Assembly: GCA_028015205.1 (NCBI GenBank)
Contig: CM051512.1
Coordinates: 20,677,139-20,741,138 of the forward strand
DNA: 64,000 bases
Source: Mytilisepta virgata
Lineage: Eukaryota; Mollusca; Bivalvia; Mytilida; Mytilidae
Direction: 5' to 3'
The translations under genes were made by a program, and so were the position numbers. This document shows positions 11,400 through 23,100 of the stretch, piece by piece; within the stretch, counting starts at the first letter, position 1; every line of letters begins with the position of its first letter. Below the pieces are notes generated by a model. The model ran no database searches and was not told the DNA's origin. It saw only the letters and a list, made by a program, of their open reading frames with translations.

Positions 11400-12375
11400 G
11401 TTACCGTATCTCATAATCCCCAAGCTGCATACCAGAATTACATCATATGAATAGACTAATTACATTTTAAGCTAAAAGATGTATGTTTGATATATGTATA
11501 GAAATAACTTTCATAGCAGCGTTACTGTTTTGTCATATGAATTTATGTATTTATTTACTTAATCTGTACGAAAATTGTAGTTCAGAATGACTTTCTTGAT
11601 AGTTACTGTAATACTTTTAAGGGGAAAAAATGTTAACATTGAAAATGCACAATATTAATGGGTATTTTTCCTATTTTTTTAAAAACAACTTGTAGGATAT
11701 TGAGCAAAACCATATATTGTGAAATCAGAATTTTAAAAATGTGTTTATTTAGTGCTTTAAACAACAAAATATAATAACAGTAAACGTCATCAATGACATA
11801 ACAATCAAATACATCCATCAAATTTACGCGCTTTCAGATAAAAACTTACGGAAATGAGTCCAACAAAATATACTTCAAAACAATTGAGAATCAGGATATT
11901 TTGACTTGAGGAGTAATGGGATTAAACCACCGGTACCTAGACATCCTCCGTACCTATCCCGATCCTCTGGTGTACATGTACACTGTTAAGCCCAATATAG
12001 TATCATCAACAAAGGTGACGGCCTGCTAGAAATCATAAGATTGTTTGACGGTATATAATTCATATAGTCATAATGTGATCGTTTTAACTGTAAACTAAAA
12101 TAACAATCCAAAGATACTAATATTAAATATTGTAAATTTATTCTATGCTGTATACGCCCCATTTCAAGGAGTTACCTCTCATCAGCAGCATTAAAACCGA
12201 AAGCTAGGGCTTTCATAGACTGCTTTGATAATGTGTTTAGCTTTAACTTATATTGACCTCAATATAAATATCCTCATATCGTTATATTTACCCCTTTTTG
12301 CAAGTCTATTTTGTTAGGTATAGTAGACATAACAAAGTTAACTGAACTTGTTTAATGCTTTAAAATTGTTAAGAA
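11400..12375. other. Intergenic, no recognised feature
   Basis: This is AT-rich single-copy-looking sequence. The minus-strand frame at 11633-11821 is low-complexity and not supported as a gene. Confidence 0.4.
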
Positions 12376-12389
12376 CTAAAGTTTAGAAT

Positions 12390-12755
12390 TTTACAGTTTT
12401 GCTAATTAATGTGAAATGACGAATCGACATTTTTTTATCGTCAGAAAGATCTTCGTCCTCAACTGTTTCCGTAATCTCCAGAATATTTCTAATTTTGTCA
12501 CCAATATATCTTCCTTTATTAAAGCCGTTTTGGTCACTGTTTATTAGATTTGTTTTTTTTTCACGTGAATGCAAAAGTGTTGGTCATGAGTTTATAACCC
12601 ATATCCAAAAGTGATATAGCACGCCAGTGTTTGTTAAGATATTGTGTCTTGTTAGGTTTGGAGAACACATTGACTATACTTTGCATGTGACAATTCTGAA
12701 AAATCATGTTGAAAATACTCCAGTATGACGTAGATAACATTATTGAAAGCAAACA
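12390..12755 (-). mobile_element. L1-like reverse transcriptase remnant
   Basis: Two overlapping minus-strand frames carry pieces of a LINE reverse transcriptase: 'KPNKTQYLNKHWRAISLLDM' (the SKPNK...WRPISLL motif region) and 'LINSDQNGFNKGRYIGDKIR' (the INxxQ.GF..GR.I region). A frameshift separates them, and the catalytic YxDD part is missing. It is a dead L1/Tx1-like fragment unrelated to the LRR gene. Confidence 0.75.
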
Positions 12756-13019
12756 TTGAAAGTAATACCTTCACTAAATGTGTTGCATTAATAGTGTTAA
12801 TAACACACTTCTTTTTTACATTTTCGCTCAGACAGCAACTCCCCAAGAGAAACTTCTTAATATTCTCTGAGTATACCTAACATCGATAGCCACATTTGGT
12901 GACTTATAAAAGGTCAACTCGTCATTAAGCCACTAGGCATAGTGCTATGAGCGGAACATCTTGTTAAATATGGCCAGACTCCCGACCATTGAATTATTTA
13001 GAGTTTTTCAAAAAAGATA

Positions 13020-13255
13020 AGTGTGATGGAAATTAATTCAATGCGAGAAAAAAAACTCCTTATACACTTCGCCACACTAGAAAAAAAAACAGTTAATTAT
13101 AGCCTCGAGTTAAAAGCACATGTCAAAAGTTTATATGGCATAATTCTCCTCAAAACCGTTTTAAGAATAATAACAACCTGCTAGTTGCTTGTTTTTTTCA
13201 AAACATTTGAAAATGTAAAGTTTCTAAAAACCCAGTAGAAGATATTTGTATTAAA
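13020..13255 (+). repeat. Direct repeat, left copy
   Basis: This shares about 235 bases with 13763-14010, from 'gtgtgatggaaattaattca' through 'cttcgccacactag' and 'ttaattatagcctcg' to 'acccagtagaag'. The two copies are moderately diverged and about 743 bp apart. Confidence 0.8.
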
Positions 13256-13762
13256 AAACAAACAAACAAAAAACGAGCAATTTTTTCCCGCCGTTTTTAT
13301 TTTTTTACCCATTTTCGGTAAATATCTTTCCCTCTGACCATAATTTGTCATATTCTTATTTTGAAGAATAGGTAAGTCTCCATCTCCTGTAAAATTGATT
13401 ATATTATTATTTGTCAATTTTTTTTGCGACGAGCGATTTTGCGTACTGTGAGCACCCAACAAAAATGGCGGGAAGTTATTAATATCACTTTGTGCCCACA
13501 CCATGCATTTTATTCATTTTTTTGTGACATATTTTTGTTACGTATGTCAAGACGCTGTCAAAACTATCTGTGTTTCCCCAATAAACACAATCTTGATACC
13601 ATTAGGAATATATGTACTAGATATCAATAACTTATTATTTGCAAATCTGAATAGTAGGATATCTCTTTAAGTCTACTGTTACCAGTAATTTCATGATATA
13701 TAAAAACTTCTAAAAATTTAGAAACAGAAAGATGATAATACTGTAATACCTGAGCAATGTTA

Positions 13763-14010
13763 TGTGTGATGGAAATTAATTCAAGGCGAGAAAAGGGAAA
13801 CTCATTATAGACTTCGCCACACTAGAAAAAAAAGGTTAATTATAGCCTCGAAGTCAAAGCACATGTCAAAGATTTATATGGCATATTTTTTCTCAAAACC
13901 AAAGTTTTAAGAAAAATAATAATCTGCTAGTTGGTTGTTTTTTTCAAACATTTCAAACAATTTGAAAATGAAAAGTTTATAACAACCCAGTAGAAGCTAT
14001 ATGTATTATG
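13763..14010 (+). repeat. Direct repeat, right copy
   Basis: This partners 13020-13255. The roughly 500-bp DNA between the copies has no recognisable retroelement protein, so an ordinary local duplication is more likely than LTRs, although a terminal-repeat element stripped of its coding part cannot be excluded. Confidence 0.8.
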
Positions 14011-14152
14011 ACTTACCACTGAACAGATAAGATGTTATTGCTGGAGTTCCTACTCGTTATACATTTTGGAGCTATTTTCTGGGAGTTTTTATGGATTTAC
14101 CTAATATTTCTTATTGAATTATTTCACAACATCATGAAAATGAATTCAACAT

Positions 14153-14811
14153 TTGTACACAACCTTTTTTTTATCCTTTACTGGTGATTTTTCTGGATTT
14201 AACAATGATGATTATGACTGTTATTTAGAAAGTTGTGGTTTATATACAGTTGAGAACTATTTACACAGGACATTATCAGTTGTAATTAACTTAATAGGTA
14301 AGAAAACCTTTTCTAGTTTTGAAAATATTATTTTCCAAAACTATGACAAAAACTTGTTTGAACAAAAGGACAAAAATGGCTGTGTGTGTTCGTTTTGCTA
14401 TGAAGGAATGAAAGTTGTTATTACTCTATTTGAAACTACTAGAACTCTACATATTCAAGGAAAAGGATGTGGAAAATGGTTACAAGTGTTTTTAGTGTCC
14501 TTGGAGAATTACTCCATAATGAACGTAATTATTTCCAAAACTCAGATGATTATATAATCCCTACTCATTTCTCACGGAATTTATCATCTAAATCAGAAAT
14601 GAAATATGATGATTCAGAAACAGATTTGAAGCAAATATCACAAGACTTAGCCTTGATTACTTCAACACCAGCGAGACAAGGAATAATTAACTATAGTTTT
14701 ATTCCATCACTTCAGGATTTTAAATATTTACAAAATGAGATCAGTTATTTTAAGGACATAGTGACATCTTTAATTGAAACAAAAGACATCAAAGATTGTA
14801 CAATCGATTAA
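14153..14811 (+). pseudogene. ORF1-like protein of the LINE, frameshifted
   Basis: Two overlapping frames (14153-14557 and 14467-14811) read as one protein broken by a frameshift near 14470-14550. The segment TLFETTRTLHIQGKGCGKW resembles the 'TT.r..iQGkgc..W' stretch I associate with ORF1 proteins of mollusc LINEs, by recall only. The product is not expected to function. Confidence 0.55.
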
Positions 14812-15159
14812 AAAACTTCAGTTAAAATGGTCACTATGTGTACCCAAACTGATGAACCCAAAGTCATTAGGAGACACACCTCCTATGACTGGTGAAACTA
14901 GATCTCTCGCTACAAGATTTCTCAAGACAATGAAATAACTCCTGCTACAACAGTGACAATACCCAACATAAAGCCAATTCAACAAATTAGAAATGTTGTT
15001 CCTCATGTATTAGAACAATCCCAAAATATTCAGTATGATAAGCATCATGTATCCAGAAGTACCAGCAAGGCTAAAACTAGAAACAAACTTCTTATTGGAA
15101 GATTAATTCCAAAAGGGATTAAACCAAGTGGGCTTCAAGACACTGAAGTATGAACAAAC

Positions 15160-15425
15160 CGTGGTGCCAACATTAAATAGACTGATAGAAAAAACTGTTA
15201 AAAGGACAATATAAATGTCAGTCAAACTTATGGTGACTCGAATTATTCCAAGAAAAGGAGTGAACATTTATCCCCTTAATGCAATGCTGTTAGACTTGCG
15301 CGTGTACAATTTATAAATCATGGAGATATATTTTATGACAAACAAATCTTCCCTTTTTATTCTACGTTCTAAGATGGACTTCACCTTTCAAAACAGGGAA
15401 CCTCAACTTTTCTAAAGTCAATTAA
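15160..15425 (+). pseudogene. SGNH/esterase-like remnant of LINE ORF1
   Basis: Broken frames around 15360-15420 read DGLHLSKQGTS, the DxxH..G signature at the end of SGNH hydrolase domains found in CR1-type ORF1 proteins. Stop codons interrupt it, and the nucleophile block was not found with confidence. Confidence 0.45.
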
Positions 15426-16009
15426 CCAATATGTAAATATCCTTGGAAATGTTGTAACTAATAATAGTTATTGTACAAACTGTGGTGAACCAAATCAAAG
15501 AAGCGAAAGCCATATCAAATCTTTCTTCAAACAACATCTTTGATGCCTTACACAATATATGTCACGAATGTAACTAACGTTCTTGTGTATGTTCATTTTC
15601 AAGCTGTGGAGATTATCCTCATGTATTTCATAATGACACTATTGACCTAAACCAGAATGTATCTCATTCTTCACAAGACTTATCAATTACATCAAAAAAT
15701 TTCATGGTTACATCAGGGCTCATTAATCCCATATTAGCTATATCCTCTTGTCAAATTGTGAACAATTATAATGTGCAGGACTCTGAATTAATTACTGTAT
15801 CATTATTAGATCTAACCAATGAATTAAGTACTATATCTACTGTAGTGAATGAATTCCCTGAGGCTATTTATTCTGTTGAAGATTGTTTTGTATGTTTATT
15901 TACTTATTACTATGTGCTATGTTTTTGTATTTTATATCACAGTGAAAATCAATATATTTTACATAATACCAACAACAAAGGGGATGAAGTGTACTCCTTT
16001 CAAAAATCA

Positions 16010-16770
16010 AAAGGTTTAAAAATATGTTGTCATAATGTAAATAGGTTAGAAAACACATTAGATGAAATCAAGTATAGAAAATTCCACCTACCCACCTGAT
16101 ATTTGTGGTTTTGTGAGACATTCTGTACTCCTGCTATTACAGATAATCTGTTAGAGGTTCCCAACTATATTCTTTCAAAAAAAGATAGGAAGAGACAAGG
16201 TGCTGGTGGATTAGCTATATATATCTAAAAAAATGTTTCTGTTGAAAGAAAAGAAAAACTCGAATGTAGTAATTTAGAGACTATATAGTTTAATATATGG
16301 AGATAAAACCCTACCATAAAAAATCTTTCCTTTTATGCTTTATATATAGGCCTCCAAACTCACTTGCAGGGTGGACTGATGATTTTGAATCTGAACTAAG
16401 CAATGCCCAGATATATAACTATGATATAATTTTGATAGGGGATTTTTTACCCCCATTTAAACTCTCACAAAAATGGCTGACTTTATTAGAGACACACCAA
16501 CTACATCAACTAATAAATGAGCCTACCAGAATTACTGAAGATTCTAAGACTTTAATTGATCATATATATGTAACTGATCTAAATAAAGTATTGGAATCAC
16601 AGGTTGTGAAATACTCAATAAGTGATTACTACCCAATTTGTTTTACTAGAAAGGAAGATGTAAATCATAAAAAAAATATTCTCATTCCACTATATCTTAT
16701 AGAAACCTCCAAAGTTTTAATGAAAATGACTTTTTATTTGATCTATGTAATGCTCCTTTTAATTTTATAG
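16010..16770 (+). pseudogene. LINE apurinic endonuclease domain, inactivated
   Basis: The frame at 16297-16770 carries FIYRPPNS, DIILIGDF and INEPTRIT...LIDHIY, then SISDYYPI: the order of an exonuclease-endonuclease-phosphatase domain. The Asn expected after GDF is Leu and the expected SDH is SDY, so two active-site positions are lost. Upstream in another frame are KICCHNVNRLENTLDEIK and a GAGGLAIYI motif, showing a frameshift near 16098. Confidence 0.75.
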
Positions 16771-16909
16771 AATTTGAGAATGATCCATTTCTCTGTATGA
16801 ATATCTGATATGATATTTTTTATACAGTTTTAAACAAGCATGACTCTATTATAATGAAGAGAGTACAAAAAGACAGGCAACCCGATTGGTACAGTTCTGA
16901 AATTGTATA

Positions 16910-17158
16910 TACCAGGAAAATGAGAGATAAATATCACAATTAGGGATTGTGGGCAGAATACAAATATTGGAGAAATAAAGTGACCACTACAATACCAGGA
17001 AAATGAGAGATAAATATCACAATTAGGGATTGTGGGCAGAATACAAATATTGGAGAAATAAAGTGACCACTACAATACCAGCAAAATGAGAGATAAATAT
17101 CACAATTAGGGATTGTGAACAGAATACAAATATTGGAGAAATAAAGTGACCACTACAA
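16910..17158 (+). repeat. 83-bp tandem repeat x3 inside LINE
   Basis: Three successive 83-base copies begin 'taccaggaaaatgagagata'. The first two are nearly identical and the third has a few changes. They lie in the linker between the endonuclease and RT parts of the LINE. 3 x 83 = 249 is divisible by three, but the unit alone is not. Confidence 0.9.
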
Positions 17159-17499
17159 AAAACTGTGCAAAATAAGAATATAATAGTAACCTTATTAAAG
17201 ACAAAAAAGATACTAAGTCAATCTGGAAATGTATCCATAGCCTTAATCCAATATATACCAATAAACCATATGAGCTTCAAAATGAGGATGAAATAATTAC
17301 TAAAAATCCCCTGGAAATAACAAATATATTTAATAACGGTTTTACTTCTTGTGTTCAAGACCTAAGAACAGATTTACATATAAAAAGAAATAGTAGTAAT
17401 CATGAGAAATTGGCTCAATATGTTCAACAGAAATTTTAGAAAACTAGACATGAACATTTTTATATTTCCCCGGTGAAAATTAATGGAGTGGATGTTCCA

Positions 17500-17845
17500 C
17501 TGAAGCATTAAGTAGGATCTTGAAACTACAAAAGAGGGTGGATAGATTAATTCTTGATGCTGACCCTCGACAACATAACTATATCACATGTTTTTACTTA
17601 TTTACAAAAGTTTATAGGGAAAAGCACCTTTGTATCTCACTGAAACATTTAATTTACTATCTAGCAATCACTTTTCTCTAAGAAGTGTAACTCATGGCCA
17701 TCTTCAGGTACCAAGGTGTAAAATAGAACTTTTAAAACAAACTTTTATGTACTCAGGGCCATCACTTTGGAACACATTACCAATGCTTTCCAGAAATGCA
17801 CCAAGTGTTCATACTTTTAAAAGACAGATTAAAAATACTTGATTG
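17500..17845 (+). pseudogene. C-terminal end of LINE reverse transcriptase ORF
   Basis: The fragment LKLQKRVDRLILDADPR is followed by a frame (17630-17842) ending GPSLWNTLP...APSVHTFKRQIK. This is the 'LQkRa.R.I' and 'G..lWN.LP....s...FK..lk' tail found after the RT domain of CR1/jockey-type LINEs. The catalytic RT core is absent. Confidence 0.75.
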
Positions 17846-18247
17846 AAAAATATGTATTATTAATCATTTTTGTTCTAGATTGTTATTATTTTCTTAAATG
17901 TTTAAACTTAGTAAATGCTGTTTTATTCTACATGTATGAATTTTCATTTTATTTTCTCTTTTATTTTGAGGGCCTCAGGGAAGATAAGTTGTATACTAAT
18001 TGTGTTACCCTCTTGACATAAAGTATTATTATTATAGTATTATTATTTTTATTATTTCAACTTTTATTACTTTGAGGTCAATTTGAAGTTGAAGTCCATG
18101 TGTGTGTTTTCCTTAGAAAGGAAGGACTTTTCTTAACCTCTCTTATACATAAATTACTTCGCTGTGATAAGTTTGAAATATTTTTTCCTTAATAAAAAGT
18201 TTTATATTTGGTTGCTTGTTTTATATTTATCGTTTGATTTTTTCCAG

Positions 18248-18417
18248 ATGAATACTACAAGAAAAGTGTTACTTAGGGCATATTTGACAAGTCTGCAACT
18301 ATGTGTTGCTATTCAGTCTGTATCCGCAAACTGCAAAACATCGGCGATTTATGTTGTATGTCAGGAGCAAGATTTGGATGAAGTACCATACGGATTCAAT
18401 AATAGTACAATAAAAAT
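18248..18417 (+). CDS. Signal peptide + LRR N-terminal cap exon, gene B
   Basis: A pyrimidine-rich acceptor ('gattttttccag') lies directly before an ATG. The 170-nt exon ends 'aaaat|gtaagg' with two bases over, the phase needed by the LRR cassettes. The product starts MNTTRKVLLRAYLTSLQLCV, a signal-peptide-like hydrophobic run with likely cleavage near VSA/NC. Next come two cysteines and QEQDLDEVPYGFNNSTIKM, which matches the 'C....L..vP.g.p.sT..L' form of an LRRNT cap. The acceptor at the ATG implies an upstream 5' UTR exon, which I could not locate. The first coding exon of a type I membrane or secreted LRR protein. Confidence 0.8.
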
Positions 18418-20039
18418 GTAAGGTTTTGTTGATAACACAATTTACATTATATAAAATTTTATATTACCGAAAGTCGAAGTTCATGTTGACATTCAGTGTT
18501 TCATTGTTACAGTCGTAACTCTCTATGGAAAATGAAGAATGTGTCTTAGTTGACAAAATAAAATTAATTCTGTACAAAAACAGAAGAAAAGCGTCGTTAA
18601 CACTAAAATAATATTTGTATAGTCTAAACGTGAACCTTTTTTAAGTTAAAGATTTTTAAGATTTAGTACGATTATTGAATTTACTTTTGTGTTCAAAACA
18701 GCTGGGCGTATCCAACGTTTACTATTTGAAAATGTTTTCCGCATATTCTGTTTCATTTTAATTTTTACTTTTACTGGATTTGTTTTTTTCACTAAGAATG
18801 GAATATTTTCGATGCTCACTAGGTATATCCGTCAGATTCAATCTGTCCTTCTTCATTTTGTGTTTTCCCTTCTCTTCTTTTTTAAAACATGACGGTATGT
18901 TATCACCATATTTTTGGATGGTTACTGATAACATGGATAAATTCGTTTCTCCGAAATTAAATTATATGTTGAAAATGATACAAAGCATTCAGTTCGGAAG
19001 GAGGCCACAATGCAAATTGTTGATACAATCCACAAAGCATTCGTAGAGTGGTAAAATTGTATGTCACTTTAGTGTTTTAATATTTAAACAATAGGAAAAA
19101 CTGTTACCAAAAACAAAATCGTTTTATACATGAACCATGTCAACTGTTACATAATATTGCAATGATGTTCAAAAATGCGTTACGGATTGTCTTCTGTCTT
19201 TTCCTATAAAACGTGACGCTAAAACATTTACGCGTCGTATTTTTTTAAACAAAACGGAGAAGCAACATATATATATTTTGCAAGTTAAACTTATGTTGTT
19301 TTGTTCCTGTGTCCGGAATTCAAATAAAGAAACTACAAAGGTTTCTCATGTTGTTATCTAAATATGCAAATCAAAAACATCAGTGTGTTAAGATCTGCAC
19401 AGAAATACATGAAAATAAAATCCGTCAGCTACATATCTAGTATACAAATGTATAGCGTCAGCTTACGAATTTAATATAATAACTATTCTCTACATGCAGA
19501 AAAAGCATATCCGACACACATTTTATGGATTCGAATTGGATAGGGTAAAGATTCAAAATTGCTGTTTATTTAGGACTGAATTAAAAATAAGTTCAATCCA
19601 TGTATTTAAAGATAAAACCTCAAAAACTCCATGCATAAAACTACAATGACTGACCATAACCATATAAGGTACATAAAACGTGTAAGTCGAGGCTACTGTA
19701 TAATTATTATTTTTTTATAAACATAATAGGTAACGAATACAAAGATGTAAATATATGCACCTTAGGTATATATGTCCTCTTCAACGAGCAAGTAGAATTT
19801 GGTATAATGTAAAATTTTATATCTTAAGTTTATTTAAGTAAACAATTTGACAAAAATGCATAATTAGCAACAACAAAAATTATTTTATCAGAACCTTTTT
19901 CAGGGAAGATTGGCGTAAATGTTTTCTAATGAAATTTAAAGAAAATTCAAGTTTTTTGGAAATAGCAAGAAGTAATGAACGGTGACCCCAATTTTTCTTT
20001 TAAGAATATGAAAGAATGTCAGATAAGTGTTCTTTTCAC

Positions 20040-20300
20040 AATTTTATGTAAAAAGAAATGTATAACTAAAACAATAAAATATGTATAATAAACTAAACAA
20101 GACTAGAGCAAGACAGCACAAAACTAAAGCAAGAGTAATGTGAACTACCATTAAAAACCGGGAGTGACATCATGGGGCTCCGGAAAGGTAGGCATGCCCT
20201 GCTCCGTTAACAGCGCCCGTCACATTGCCAGTTCGAGTCTTGTGAGATGTTAACTAAGGCGAGGCGTCAATTGCATTCCCCACTGAACTATATAATTCAC
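20040..20300. repeat. Dispersed repeat family 2, third copy
   Basis: This shares with 7080-7425 the stretches 'aactaaacaagactagagca', 'gacagcacaaa', 'ccgggagtgacat', 'gctccggaaaggtaggcatg' and 'gtcacattgccagt'. Confidence 0.6.
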
Positions 20301-20939
20301 ATAGGTACACCAGATAGAGTATACAACTGGTATACATATATGAATGATATAGTGAAAGAGCTTATATTGATATTGATTTACTGAATTTTAATTAAAATCT
20401 TTATATTGATCGATTGATTGAGTATTGTTTTATGCCGTGTGGGCAACATTTAAGCCATATCAAAACGAGACCTAATTAAATTAAGTTTCAATACAACAAA
20501 TAATGTCTAAAACAAATGGATTATTTACAAATAATACATATATTATGCAAGGAAAAAATAAAACAATAAAACAAATACGATACCAACTTTCAATATGTAA
20601 AATATTATCACAGACGAACATTGCAAAATATCACAGATACGCTATTAAATAAAATAACAACATTCAAATAATATTAACGAACTAAATTTAGAATTATTGG
20701 ACTGTATTTAATAATGAAGTATTTCTTCCTTTTACATGTCAATTAAATCATGATCTATGTCTCAGATAATACCCGAAAAGTAGTTAAGAGTTCTATATGT
20801 GGTAACGTCCAAGCTTGCCGTCATTAACAAGGAGATTTTTGGACTGTTGTTGTGCACTTGACAAGGAGACTCCCATTTTTCATCTTTGTAACCTTCTTAA
20901 TTGTGCCTGCAACTGACTGAATTTTTTTGTAGGAAAAAT

Positions 20940-21790
20940 GGAAACATTTTATTTCAAAGGTTTTTTTGGATTCAAACTGTTCAAAACTATAAATCTGGGG
21001 AACATGTCTGTAGTGGTGTTTAAACTTTTGTTGGGAAAGTCCTCATGATCACTTGAATCTTGCAACTTACTTTTATTCAATGAATTCGGTGTTTTGGAGT
21101 TTGGGTTTTGTTTTGAAGTCGTCATTGTGATTTGTGATATTTCAATACTCTTGTTCTTCGCCCACTTCAGAGCAGCACCAAAACGATGTATACTTGCCAC
21201 ATTTGTAACACGCACCAGGGCTACAAGAATAAGATACTAGCATGGAGTATCTTTTAATGGACGCAAGCCTTGTGCCAGAGGTTGACCAACAAAACCCAAA
21301 GGTAACATCCACACGACTGACCCATAAGCCAACGCCTTCTTGAACCCAACCGACAAAATGGTACTATTTGTGTACAAGTTCAAGGGCTTGCCTTGACCAG
21401 CGGATTCATCAGGACCGGGCCCATCCGACCGCCCGTTAAAGATCAAGTAAGGGGCAAAATGGCGTGTTTCAGCCACAAGGATACCATCCTTTATCCGGAC
21501 GGGTATCCACACACGGCAAACATGTGGCCTCATTAAGCCGAGGAAGCCTTGCTCCATTAGCCACCGCCTTCTCTGCTATTCCGTCAGTGGTTACCTTCTA
21601 AGATCCCGGAACCCAAACCTCTACCCATATGATACCTGCTGTCCAACCAACCCATCCCAATGTAACTAGGTGTCATTGCGGGTCCCTTGGGATCTTTTCA
21701 AATAACCAAAAGAAAAGCAGAGGGCAAGACATGACCAGTTACTGGCTTAACCGGAACCATTCAGCCTTTCTTGCAACCGGGTGTTCGAAT
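20940..21790 (-). other. GC-rich island with two minus-strand frames, unclassified
   Basis: Base composition is clearly less AT-rich here than in neighbouring DNA. Minus-strand frames at 21237-21557 (106 aa, beginning MEQGFLGLMRPHVCRVWIPV) and 20949-21215 (88 aa) abut, with many Pro/Gly/Arg codons. I recognise no domain. It may be part of an uncharacterised mobile element or a non-coding repeat. Confidence 0.4.
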
Positions 21791-22084
21791 GTTTAAATAA
21801 CCAAATGAAAAAGCAAATGAAAAATAGTTAATTGTTCGTTTTGTTCATTTTTCATAAACTTGTTCTTATAGTTTACCTGACAATAAAAGACTGAATTGAA
21901 TTGAATAGAATTGATATCTAGTGTCATACTTGAGATAGAAACTTCGAATTCCTGATGACGACAGTAAAACTTTTGGAGTGATTAAATGAACAGAGACTGA
22001 ACATAACCCGGTCTTAGAAGTTAATGTGACAGCATTCTTGCCCCGCCGGGAAAGGTGCAGTATAAATCACATGCGCTGCAGTAG

Positions 22085-22740
22085 CGAATCAACAATGAAA
22101 TACACTCCATGGGCTGGAGACCTTGGTATGTTACTGCTTAGAAAAGCGAAGTTCACAATCGGAAAATTAAAATCGTCACGTTTGTCATAAAGCTTTAATT
22201 TCAATTGCTCGCCCATTATTATCTATGTACGAATATAGATATGCAGCAGAAGTTGGTGTGTCTGTGGTCTCTTTAATTTCAAGTTCACTGGGATAGATGA
22301 GATGTAGTTTATCCTTCAACCGAGGATTATAAGTGACAAAACATCATCTCTATTTCTTTTATTTCCGATTCAAAAGCCCCTGTAAAAATTTAACCGGATA
22401 TGAAAAGCAGAATATGTAGGCCCAAAGCGCGGCACACATTTTGTCCCTTTTGGGATTCCGATCGTCTGTTGAAAAACATGTTCAGCAAACTCAACAAATA
22501 TGTTGTCGGTGAGAAATTCCAGCATCAGTATCAGAGTACTTTTTGTTAGAATCAATGTGTTTTTGACAAAATAAGCCTTGTGTTGACCAAATATCAGACA
22601 GATATATCTTTGTGAACCTTGTTTAGGTCATATGTAGGTCTTGGGAAAAATTTGGCGATTACTTTTTTCTGTCTCTATATCTAGCTCTCAACAGAATTTC
22701 ATGAGACCTTCAACAGCTCTTTTTACCAAATTATAAAATA
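22085..22740 (-). mobile_element. Penelope-like element reverse transcriptase remnant
   Basis: The minus-strand frame at 22370-22555 reads LEFLTDNIFVEFAEHVFQQT followed by IGIPKGTKC, the 'FQQ..GIPMGTNCAP' block of Penelope-like RTs. Further along the same strand is KLHLIYPSELEIKETTDT, another conserved block of these elements. The YxDD region is missing, and frames are broken by stops. Confidence 0.75.
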
Positions 22741-22829
22741 CTTCTGGACGTCTACGACGAAATGGAATTCTGCATCCCCACAGAAATAATAATGAAGAGG
22801 ACAACTAAGCATATAATATCAACTATTAT

Positions 22830-23100
22830 ACCCCCGCATCGAGGTTTCAGTATGTCTGTCCGTTCGTCTTGATTCAGTGTTAGATCAATATATGGAGATG
22901 TGCATATTGCCAGGAATTTGTATTTGGACAAGAAATGTAAAAGATGGCTGTTTGGATTTAGGAATTTTTTTAACAAAAGTTCGTTCCATTTGTTGTCCGC
23001 AATTCCTCCTAAATGACTTGCATGATTCGCATGAAACTTTATGGAGTGTTAGATCACATTATGGAGATGTGCATATTATCAGAATTTTCTGTTTGGGCGA
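22830..23100. repeat. Internal direct repeat of a dispersed element
   Basis: Two half-copies share 'agtgttagatca' and 'tatggagatgtgcatatt' (about 22876-22910 and 23044-23080). The leading 'cccccgcatcgaggtttcag' followed by 'tgtctgtccgttcgtc' resembles the start of the repeat at 44570 ('cccccgtcacgaatgtggc'). Confidence 0.5.

Larger units (their letters stand above)
14150..18060 (+). mobile_element. Degenerate CR1-like non-LTR retrotransposon
   Basis: Several broken plus-strand frames fall in LINE order: an ORF1-like region (14153-14811), an SGNH/esterase-like remnant (about 15160-15425), an AP-endonuclease region (about 16010-16680), then the C-terminal end of a reverse transcriptase (about 17500-17845). 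The catalytic middle of the RT is missing. The 3' end has 'gtgttaccctcttgacataa' followed by an (ATT)n tail at about 18021-18055, typical of CR1-group elements. Frameshifts and stops throughout show it is inactive. It lies immediately upstream of the first exon of LRR gene B. Confidence 0.8.

Noticed and set aside
13020..14010. LTR retrotransposon bounded by the two ~240-bp direct repeats
   Set aside because: The internal ~500 bases show no gag/pol motif, primer-binding site or polypurine tract, so a simple duplication is preferred.
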